Below are positions 1 through 6,160 of a stretch of 44,618 bases of DNA, piece after piece. A program made the translations under genes and the position numbers. The notes beneath the pieces were generated by a model. That model was not told where the DNA came from and did not search any database. It was given only the letters and a program-made list of their open reading frames with translations. Where the stretch lies: NCBI GenBank assembly GCA_031289755.1, contig JAITOU010000008.1, positions 1-44,618 of the forward strand, in the 5' to 3' direction. This DNA is from Clostridiales bacterium. Lineage in GTDB: Bacteria; Bacillota; Clostridia; Christensenellales; JAISNN01. Within the stretch, counting starts at the first letter, position 1, and each line of letters begins with the position of its first letter.

Positions 1-14
1 CATACATATAACAC

Positions 15-54
15 AAAACACTCCGTACGGGTTAGCCCGACGGAGTGTTTTTTT
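15..54. terminator. Bidirectional intrinsic terminator
   Basis: The stem ACACTCCGT / ACGGAGTGT (18-26 with 40-48) is stacked on an inner CGGG-TTAG-CCCG hairpin (28-39). A run of eight T follows on the + strand, and an A tract precedes it that becomes a short T run on the - strand. It lies just downstream of the - strand repressor gene and can also close a + strand gene to the left of the window. Confidence 0.8.
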
Positions 55-74
55 ACATATTGTCTAACGATTTT

Positions 75-284
75 TTAATAATTATTGCGTCCGACAAGCT
101 CGTCAAGGGTGACGTTAAAAAACTCGGCTAACGCGATAAGCGACGATAAGGTCGGCTCACGCAGACCGTTTTCCCATAGGCTGATAATTCCTTTACTTAC
201 GGAGATAGCTTTTGATAATTCAACCTGACCGATATTCCGTTCCGTACGCAATTCTTTTAGTCGCTCACCGAAATTTATTTTCAT
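75..284 (-). CDS. XRE-family helix-turn-helix repressor, 69 aa
   Basis: Small cytoplasmic DNA-binding protein that is essentially one HTH_3 (Cro/C1-type) domain over residues 6-62: the initial helix contains ERLKELRTERNIG, the turn QVELSKAISVSKGIISLWENG, then the usual PTLSSLIALAEFFNVTLDELVG tail. The length is typical for single-domain repressors of this family, which bind as dimers to short palindromes. The gene is divergent from the gene at 381. Their 96-bp shared spacer holds a perfect 8-4-8 palindrome between the -35 and -10 of the rightward promoter, so repression of the neighbour and of itself is the natural inference. The ribosome site before the ATG is poor. The fold is certain; the target is inferred from position only. 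Confidence 0.9.
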   Translation of the reverse strand: MKINFGERLKELRTERNIGQVELSKAISVSKGIISLWENGLREPTLSSLIALAEFFNVTLDELVGRNNY

Positions 285-318
285 ATAATAAATTTTCTCA
301 CAAAAGTAAGAAATATAC

Positions 319-348
319 TTGACATCTTACTATTGTAAGATGTATAAT
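319..348 (+). promoter_or_regulatory. Sigma-A promoter with embedded palindromic operator
   Basis: TTGACA (319-324), 18-nt spacer, TATAAT (343-348), reading toward the gene at 381. The spacer is filled by the palindrome CATCTTAC-TATT-GTAAGATG (323-342), which overlaps the last two bases of the -35. A dimeric repressor there would block polymerase. A weaker - strand promoter (TTACAA 338-333, spacer 17, TATTTC 315-310) overlaps the same palindrome, which would give autoregulation of the XRE gene. Confidence 0.8.
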
Positions 349-380
349 GAAAATGGCAATAAAAAACGGAGAGTAAAGTT

Positions 381-1775
381 ATGAAAAGCAATATTTTTAC
401 AATGAACAAAAAGCTTACGATTTCCATTATCGCAGCGGTACTTATTCTTGCGATTGCCATTCCGATTATCGTGTGGGGCATAGGCAAAGATAAAGTGGTT
501 TGGACTGCTGACGCATTGACTTCAAAGCCTACGGCACCGCAAGGTAATGTTCCGAAATTATTGGATTCTTATACGGACGGCTCAAATAATTACTTTTTGC
601 TTGACGCCGGATATATCCGTGATATTTATGTTTCAACAATCGCACAAGTAGATTATACGGGTTTGCCGATGTCTTTATCTAAAACAGTCACGGAAACCGG
701 TCAAATTTCAAATTCGTTTACAGAAACCATATCAAATGCCTATTATTTTTCTCGCACCGACAGCACAAAAATAAGTATAGGTGCAGATTTTACTATTCCT
801 ATCGGCAAGATAAAAACAAGTTTTGAGTGGACTTGGAGCGGTACTACTTCAACCACAAATACAAAATCTACATCGTCTACATCGACGACCGTCCGTACAT
901 TTGCCGAGTCGCAAGTGATTTCTTATTCGTTCGGTAAAAATTCCGACCCGATAGGCAGATACAGATACGCTATTTACGGCGTGTGTGACGTTTATTATAA
1001 GGTTCAAACAAGTATGGATAATCAAACATTGACGGAAATCGACATATTGATGTGCCTTCGTTCTGAAAAAGACCAATATGTTGTGCGTACGGAGTATTCT
1101 GCAAACGGAGTTTTTACAAATCCGACCGACGGAGAAATTGTGTTTTCCGAAAACTTTTATAAAAGTTTGCCTATCCCCACCAATAGCGGCTCTGGCTTGT
1201 TGCCGCAAACGGCATATATTACTACGACGTCTCTTTCTTGCAAATTAGATAACGGTTACAATTATGACCAAGTTGACCCGAACGGCGCTAATATTCATTA
1301 TTCTCACAATTTTTCACTCGGTGACTTTGTTGTGGAAGGGGCAAATTATACGGACGGGCAAATAACTTTGATTAACGGATATTCGATGAGTATTGCTTTT
1401 AGGTTGGGATATGACGCCGGGAATTTACCGTTACAGCATACTATGACGTCGCGTTACATTAATAGCGACGGAAAGTCTTCAAACTTTTATAATATGCCTT
1501 GGACGATAGGCGAAAGGACGGTGGGCTACGGAATGTTGGTTGCACTCGTTCATTATAACGACGGCACGCCCGACGACAGGATATGCGTAACGGATTTTTT
1601 CAAGAATAAGAAAGCCGGCGATTTTATATACATAAAAGAAAACGTGACGAAAGAATGTACCGTTACTATTGCTATCGTTTATGAAGTTACAATGTGGGCT
1701 CCTGGATTTCTCGGTATAAGTGACGATTATTGGATGAATTGGAGAATAAATCAATCCTTCAATGCTCATAAATAA
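381..1775 (+). CDS. Putative membrane-anchored beta-pore-forming-like protein, 464 aa
   Basis: Not assignable to a named family by eye. Residues 1-9 are basic, and 11-33 form one strong hydrophobic helix (ISIIAAVLILAIAIPIIVWG) with no lipobox or clear signal-peptidase site, so it is probably an N-terminal anchor with the rest outside. Residues about 100-185 are unusually rich in Ser/Thr and alternate polar and apolar residues (TKISIGADFTIPIGKIKTSF, then a run of S/T/N). This is the look of the membrane-inserting strand region of aerolysin/ETX-MTX2 toxins. The C-terminal half is beta-rich with many Tyr/Trp. The ribosome site GGAGAG precedes ATG 381, behind a strong promoter carrying an operator. 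The divergent XRE repressor suggests tight control, as for a toxic or induced product. Alternatives are an adhesin or another secreted beta-sandwich. The gene is certain; the function is a guess. Confidence 0.8.
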   Translation: MKSNIFTMNKKLTISIIAAVLILAIAIPIIVWGIGKDKVVWTADALTSKPTAPQGNVPKLLDSYTDGSNNYFLLDAGYIRDIYVSTIAQVDYTGLPMSLSKTVTETGQISNSFTETISNAYYFSRTDSTKISIGADFTIPIGKIKTSFEWTWSGTTSTTNTKSTSSTSTTVRTFAESQVISYSFGKNSDPIGRYRYAIYGVCDVYYKVQTSMDNQTLTEIDILMCLRSEKDQYVVRTEYSANGVFTNPTDGEIVFSENFYKSLPIPTNSGSGLLPQTAYITTTSLSCKLDNGYNYDQVDPNGANIHYSHNFSLGDFVVEGANYTDGQITLINGYSMSIAFRLGYDAGNLPLQHTMTSRYINSDGKSSNFYNMPWTIGERTVGYGMLVALVHYNDGTPDDRICVTDFFKNKKAGDFIYIKENVTKECTVTIAIVYEVTMWAPGFLGISDDYWMNWRINQSFNAHK

Positions 1776-1796
1776 TTCTTTATTTTTTCTTAGTTA

Positions 1797-1842
1797 AAAA
1801 AAAACGAGCGTCAACGCAAAATTGTGTTGACGCTCATTTTTA
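1797..1842. terminator. Bidirectional intrinsic terminator
   Basis: The 10-bp perfect stem GAGCGTCAAC (1806-1815) / GTTGACGCTC (1826-1835) is flanked by an A tract on the left and TTTTT on the right. It ends the accessory cassette. Confidence 0.85.
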
Positions 1843-1909
1843 AACGCCGCTTTTTTACCGTCGGGGAAATTTTTACATATATTTACCAAATTGATACAAA
1901 ATAATCCCG

Positions 1910-3046
1910 ATGAAAAAATTAGGCGAAAAGTATAAGCTTTTGATAGTCGGGGCGGTGTTAGTGGTAGCCGTGCTGTATATCAAGGATATTTTAAATATAG
2001 CGGCAAAGCTTTTTAGCGCGTTTTCGCCGGTCTTTATCGGAATACTTTTCGCCTTGATTTTGAATATCATTCTGAATTTTTACGAACGCAAGCTTTTTAC
2101 CTTCAAAAAAAACAAGCACAAAAAGCTCAAAAGACCGCTCAATCTCTTTATGACATATTTGACCTTTTTGCTCATAGTGGGCGGTCTTATGGCAATGGCT
2201 TTTCCGCACATCATAAGGAGCTTAAATGCTCTTGCCGAAAAAATACCCGGCTATATCGAGGCTTTGCCCGAAAAAATCGAGAAGCTTGCCGCTTCCTTAA
2301 ATATTCCGTCCGACACTCTCGCTACGCTTATAGACAGTATTCAGGATTCGGCAAACGGTTTTTCTCAAAAGCTAATAGGGTATATCCCAAAAATCGTGGA
2401 ATTTTCTAAGGGCATTTTCAAATCCTTGTACAATTTTATCATGGGCTTGGCTCTGTCGATATTTGTTTTGGGCTGTAAAGAAAAATTAGTTTTTCAGCTC
2501 AAAAAAGTCTTAACGGCATTTACAAATCAAAAAACTACGGCAAATATCTTGAAGGTCATCATGATAGCCAACAAAAAGCTCTCGCATTTTCTTGCCGGAC
2601 AAACCTTTGAATGTCTTATTGTCGGTGTTGCGTGCTTCGTCGGAATGGCTGTTTTTGACATTCCTTATGCCGCCCTTGTAAGTATGATTATCGGCGTGAC
2701 AAATTTTATCCCCATGATAGGTCCTATCATAGGCACTATCCCATGCACGCTCATCATCATGATAGACAGCCCCGTAAAAGCCTTGTATTTTCTCATTATC
2801 GAAAACGTCGTGCAGCAATTAGAAAGTACCTTTATATATCCGAAGGTCGTCGGCGGCAAGCTCGGCATATCCGCACTCTGGGTTTTTTCGTCCGTTCTCG
2901 TTCTCGGAAATCTTTTCGGCTTTATGGGAATGTTTCTCGGCGTTCCGCTCTTTGCCTGTATGTACACCGTCATGAGCGAATTTGTCAAAAACAGGTTAGA
3001 CAGACGGGAATTGAGCGGCTTAGACGGGGAGTTTGGCACGAGGTAA
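1910..3046 (+). CDS. AI-2E family transporter (UPF0118/PerM-like)
   Basis: 378-residue polytopic membrane protein of the AI-2E transporter family (PF01594), the usual length. Hydrophobic segments lie near 9-28, 33-55, 75-95, 165-190, 220-240, 255-275, 285-300 and 335-360. The family's signature near the C-terminal membrane core is present as GVTNFIPMIGPIIGTIPC, and the long amphipathic stretch after the third segment (ALAEKIPGYIEALPEKIEKL) is also typical. Family members export small molecules or exchange ions (AI-2, Na+/H+); the substrate cannot be read from sequence. ATG 1910 has no good Shine-Dalgarno but gives the standard N-terminus. The gene stands between the terminator at 1842 and the separately expressed lipoprotein. 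Confidence 0.9.
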   Translation: MKKLGEKYKLLIVGAVLVVAVLYIKDILNIAAKLFSAFSPVFIGILFALILNIILNFYERKLFTFKKNKHKKLKRPLNLFMTYLTFLLIVGGLMAMAFPHIIRSLNALAEKIPGYIEALPEKIEKLAASLNIPSDTLATLIDSIQDSANGFSQKLIGYIPKIVEFSKGIFKSLYNFIMGLALSIFVLGCKEKLVFQLKKVLTAFTNQKTTANILKVIMIANKKLSHFLAGQTFECLIVGVACFVGMAVFDIPYAALVSMIIGVTNFIPMIGPIIGTIPCTLIIMIDSPVKALYFLIIENVVQQLESTFIYPKVVGGKLGISALWVFSSVLVLGNLFGFMGMFLGVPLFACMYTVMSEFVKNRLDRRELSGLDGEFGTR

Positions 3047-3182
3047 AATAGTACCGCATCAGAAGTATTCTTGTTTTTGCGGAATTTTGGAATACTTGAC
3101 CTTATTTTTTGCTCAAAAATCTTTTTATCATATTGTATAATTTTTCTCGAAAAAACAAAAGCTAATATCGGAGGAATACCGT

Positions 3183-3761
3183 ATGACTAAAAAAAGAGTA
3201 AAACCGATATTGTTGATTATCGGCTTTGGGGCTTTGATTATAGGGCTGTCGTCTTGTAACCACATGACGCCAAAAGGGGTGGCTAAGTCGTATGCCGCCG
3301 ATTACAAAATGATGAACGCGAGTGCCGTGTCAAATCTGTACAAGCACGAAAACGACGAGAAGAGAAACGCTTACACCGAGTATCTCGAAGAAATCTTTGA
3401 AAATATGTCAAGCGAAGAAAAAGCCGAAGCCAAGAGCGTAACCTTTAAGAGCTATGCTAAGGTAAGCGGCGGCAAGGAGAATGAAAAAGGTACTTTGACC
3501 GTGACGTATAAGGCGAACGGCGAGGGCGAAAAGCTCGATAAGGCGGTAGAGCTTGATTTTGTCAAGGTTAGGAGCAAGTGGTATCTAAAACCCGACGAGA
3601 CCGAAGGCGAAACCCAATCGATAGGTGCGGAAACAAATAGCGGCGCTTACACAAAAGACGGCTTCAAGCAAAAGCTTACCGAAACGGGCGGAGCTTTAAA
3701 GGATTTCGGACGGTATATAAAGGATTTCGGCAAGAGAATTGCAGATGAAATCAAAAAATAA
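3183..3761 (+). CDS. Small lipoprotein, DUF4878-like
   Basis: 192-residue secreted lipoprotein. Basic N-terminus, hydrophobic helix 8-22 and lipobox GLSSC with the lipidated Cys at residue 25. The mature part starts with TPKGVAKSYAADYKMMNASAV and later has GTLTVTYKANGEGE and SKWYLKP. That is the layout of NTF2-like DUF4878/DUF5105-type lipoproteins, in which a short helix pair is followed by a curved sheet; this family assignment is tentative. A charged helix ends the protein. The ribosome site GGAGG (3170-3174) sets the ATG. A TATAAT at 3136-3141 lies upstream without a clear -35. Function unknown; probably anchored on the outer face of the membrane. Confidence 0.85.
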   Translation: MTKKRVKPILLIIGFGALIIGLSSCNHMTPKGVAKSYAADYKMMNASAVSNLYKHENDEKRNAYTEYLEEIFENMSSEEKAEAKSVTFKSYAKVSGGKENEKGTLTVTYKANGEGEKLDKAVELDFVKVRSKWYLKPDETEGETQSIGAETNSGAYTKDGFKQKLTETGGALKDFGRYIKDFGKRIADEIKK

Positions 3762-3830
3762 GCCTTTGAGTACAAATATACCGCGCAAAAATCGGCAAAA
3801 AAATTTTATCGCATTTACGCAGTGTTTCCT

Positions 3831-3859
3831 TTGCCTTTTACGGTATAATTTGATATAAT
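3831..3859 (+). promoter_or_regulatory. Sigma-A promoter for rpiB-like gene
   Basis: TTGCCT (3831-3836), 17-nt spacer, TATAAT (3854-3859). A second TATAAT at 3844-3849 has no matching -35. The leader is about 85 nt and ends in a G-rich ribosome site. Confidence 0.65.
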
Positions 3860-3949
3860 TATATCATTGAAGCCGCCGATTAATTCACTCCGCCGTATAT
3901 ATCCGACGCCGTGACTTAAATCTGCGATTTCTCTTACGGGGGGTTTTAA

Positions 3950-4399
3950 ATGAAGATTGCCATAGGATGCGACGCGGCGGGTATCGTACTCAAAGAGTCG
4001 GTGATAAATTGTATAACCATGCTCGGATTTGAATATTTGGATTACGGAACGTACAGCGGTGAGTCCTGCGATTATCCTGATTTTGCTTTGGCGGCTGCCG
4101 AAGCCGTAAACGCCGGTAAATGCCAAAAGGCGATACTGCTTTGCGGAACGGGCATAGGCATGGCTATCTGTGCCAACAAGATAAAGGGTATCAGAGCGGC
4201 TGTCTGCAACGACGAGTTTTCGGCAAAGGCTACTGCGGCTCACAATGACAGCAACGTATTAGCGATAGGCGGCCGTATCGTCGACAAAAATCTAACGGAA
4301 AAAATCGTAAAAGCATGGCTGACCACGCCTTTTGAAGGCGGCAGACATATTCGCCGTTTGGATAAGATTACCGAGATAGAAGCCAAATATTTCAAATAA
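3950..4399 (+). CDS. rpiB: RpiB/LacAB-family sugar-phosphate isomerase
   Basis: 149-residue isomerase, full length for ribose-5-phosphate isomerase B (ribose-5-P to ribulose-5-P, pentose phosphate pathway, cytoplasm). The active-site Cys65 is in LLCGTGIGMAICANK, His98 in AAHNDSN, and the phosphate-binding tail GGRHIRRLDKI is intact. Odd point: the usual DHAG near the N-terminus reads DAAG (Ala9 in place of His), and GCD replaces GSD as in LacB. The remaining motifs favour RpiB over LacA/LacB, but a different sugar phosphate is possible. ATG 3950 follows a GGGGGG ribosome site. It is transcribed alone: own promoter at 3831, terminator at 4430. Confidence 0.88.
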   Translation: MKIAIGCDAAGIVLKESVINCITMLGFEYLDYGTYSGESCDYPDFALAAAEAVNAGKCQKAILLCGTGIGMAICANKIKGIRAAVCNDEFSAKATAAHNDSNVLAIGGRIVDKNLTEKIVKAWLTTPFEGGRHIRRLDKITEIEAKYFK

Positions 4400-4429
4400 T
4401 TTTGTAGGTGTCTTTTTTTAAACTATATT

Positions 4430-4460
4430 ATGCACGGCGTTATTCCGTGCATATTTTTTT
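4430..4460 (+). terminator. Intrinsic terminator after rpiB
   Basis: TGCACGG (4431-4437) pairs with CCGTGCA (4445-4451), with loop CGTTATT and a following T run. Confidence 0.8.
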
Positions 4461-4584
4461 ATTTCAAACGTTTTTTGGGCGTAGAGTATTACGCAAATGC
4501 ACGGTTTGTATAATACTATGCGCGTTGTTGTGGCGAAAAAAATAAAAAAGTATTGATAAATGGCAAATTCTTTGTCAAATATAG

Positions 4585-4613
4585 TTGTTTTTTTTGTCGG
4601 TTTACATTATAAT
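4585..4613 (+). promoter_or_regulatory. Sigma-A promoter for M28 peptidase
   Basis: TTGTTT (4585-4590), 17-nt spacer, TATAAT (4608-4613). The predicted transcript starts near 4620, downstream of an in-frame ATG at 4560, which supports the start codon at 4668. Confidence 0.65.
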
Positions 4614-4667
4614 TTTATAGTATTTGTGATTCGTTTTATCTTTAAATTTTGTTATAAGGAGCAAACA

Positions 4668-5888
4668 ATGAAGATTTCAGAAAAAACCAGAGCAAAATCA
4701 GTCGAATACATGACCGACGGTATCGGGTATGTTATCGACACCTTTGAAAAGCGTTTACCGGGCGGTAAGGGCGAAAGAGATGCTCAGGAATATTTTAAGT
4801 CCGAGCTTTCTAAGACCTGCGACAGCGTCGTATCGGAGGATTTTGACCTTCATCCGAATGCCTTTATGGATTGGCTCTACATAACCGCCAGCTTGTTAAT
4901 TTTGAGCTTGGCAGTTTATTTCTTTCTCCCGATACTGTCAATCATACTTGTCATTTTGGCTTTTGTTCCGCTTGTTTCACAGCTCTTATTATACAAGACC
5001 TTGTTTGACCCCCTTTACAAAAAAGAAAAATCCGTCAACGTCTACGGAGTGATAAAGCCTACCGAAGAAGTAAAAAGAAGAATAATCATCAACGGTCACG
5101 CAGATGCGACGCAGGAATGGCATTGGCATTATCTCTTCGGCATGAAAGGTCTACTCGGAGTGGCTTTGGCTGCGGTAATCGGTGCGGTCTATGTAATAGT
5201 GATTTCCATTATATCTATCATAAATAACAACGGCGTAGGCTTTAATGTGGCGAGCGGCACTCTCACATTGATTCTCGGCATTATCGGAGCGATTTTTATC
5301 GTATTTTGGGTCGCGCTCTACAAATTCCATGACAAAAAAGTCGTGGTTGACGGCGCAAACGACAACCTTACGGCGTGTTATGTTTCGCTTGCAGTGCCTA
5401 AGGCTTTTAAAGAAGACGGTATCAAGCTCAAAAACACCGAGCTTTGTGTTCTCATCTCCGGTTCGGAAGAAGCCGGACTCAGGGGCGCAAAGGCTTTTGC
5501 GGCGGCTCACAAGGAAGAATTTAAAGACGTCGAAACGATTGTCATATGTATGGAAACCTTGCGCGAAGCCGAGCATTTCTCACTTTATACAAAGGACATC
5601 AACGGCATAGTCAAAACCGACCTTGACGTCGCGGCTCTCGTCAGAGAAGCCGGCAAGGATAACGGCGTAGATTTGAAATACGCTACCGTTTCACTCGGCG
5701 CGACCGATTCTGGAGCTTTTGCTCAGGCCGGTATAAAATCCACTTGCCTTGCAGCTATGTCCCACAACCTTCAAGACTATTACCATACGCGCCGCGACAC
5801 AAAGGACAACCTTGCACCCGAAGTATACGGCAAAGCCTTCGATATCGTTTCGGACGCTATAATCCTGTACGACGAAAAAGGACTGTAA
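4668..5888 (+). CDS. M28-family metallopeptidase with membrane segments
   Basis: 406-residue zinc aminopeptidase-type protein. Metal ligands of the M28 fold can be placed in order: His144-x-Asp146 (NGHAD), Asp232 (GANDN), the Glu267-Glu268 pair (GSEEAG), Glu296 and His373 (YYHTRRDT). The domain is interrupted by hydrophobic hairpins at about 69-105 and 161-217, so the enzyme is probably fixed in the membrane, unlike soluble members. The N-terminal 60 residues include RLPGGKGERDAQEYF, the usual lid region of the family. Start chosen at ATG 4668 because AAGGAG (4656-4661) sits at correct spacing and the promoter lies inside the longer open frame from 4560. Substrate unknown; it probably cleaves peptides at the membrane. 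Confidence 0.85.
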   Translation: MKISEKTRAKSVEYMTDGIGYVIDTFEKRLPGGKGERDAQEYFKSELSKTCDSVVSEDFDLHPNAFMDWLYITASLLILSLAVYFFLPILSIILVILAFVPLVSQLLLYKTLFDPLYKKEKSVNVYGVIKPTEEVKRRIIINGHADATQEWHWHYLFGMKGLLGVALAAVIGAVYVIVISIISIINNNGVGFNVASGTLTLILGIIGAIFIVFWVALYKFHDKKVVVDGANDNLTACYVSLAVPKAFKEDGIKLKNTELCVLISGSEEAGLRGAKAFAAAHKEEFKDVETIVICMETLREAEHFSLYTKDINGIVKTDLDVAALVREAGKDNGVDLKYATVSLGATDSGAFAQAGIKSTCLAAMSHNLQDYYHTRRDTKDNLAPEVYGKAFDIVSDAIILYDEKGL

Positions 5889-5916
5889 AACGTATTAAAT
5901 AAAAATCCAATACTAA

Positions 5917-5946
5917 GGCGGCAATGTAATTATTGCCGCTTTTTTA
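5917..5946 (+). terminator. Intrinsic terminator
   Basis: GCGGCAAT (5918-5925) pairs with ATTGCCGC (5932-5939), followed by TTTTTT. Confidence 0.85.
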
Positions 5947-6038
5947 TGCGCAAAAACCGAAGCATAGCACTACGCCCGGTCCGGCAGATACAAAAATCTA
6001 TACCTTATCTATACAAATTTAGTTTTGCAATAGGTCTA

Positions 6039-6067
6039 TTGAAATTTAAAAAATTTTATGGTATAAT
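6039..6067 (+). promoter_or_regulatory. Sigma-A promoter for lacZ
   Basis: TTGAAA (6039-6044), 17-nt spacer, TATAAT (6062-6067). The leader is about 88 nt and contains a 21-nt sequence at 6107-6127 that recurs inverted at 19402-19422. Confidence 0.8.
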
Positions 6068-6106
6068 TTTAATGTTGATTTTTCAAAAGCTCTAAAAAAT
6101 CTCCGC

Positions 6107-6127
6107 CTAAGTTAGGATACAAGTCTA
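6107..6127 (+). repeat. 21-nt element, copy 1 of 2
   Basis: Begins CTAAGTTAGG and ends CAAGTCTA (written in two parts). It matches the reverse complement of 19402-19422 at all 21 positions, and both copies are preceded by a CCGC-like stretch. It lies in the lacZ leader. Role unknown. Confidence 0.75.
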
Positions 6128-6160
6128 ATATTAAAAACATTTAAACGAGGGACTCACTTT

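Noticed and set aside
381-1775. MACPF/perforin-type toxin
   Set aside because: No MACPF signature (Y/W-G-T/S-H) is visible; the aerolysin-like reading rests on the Ser/Thr-rich alternating strands only.
4487-4524. Sequence TAATACTATGCG shared with 39796-39807
   Set aside because: A 12-nt match is expected by chance in 44 kb and there is no wider similarity.
4560-4667. N-terminal extension of the M28 peptidase
   Set aside because: The promoter -10 (4608-4613) lies inside it and the good ribosome site belongs to ATG 4668.
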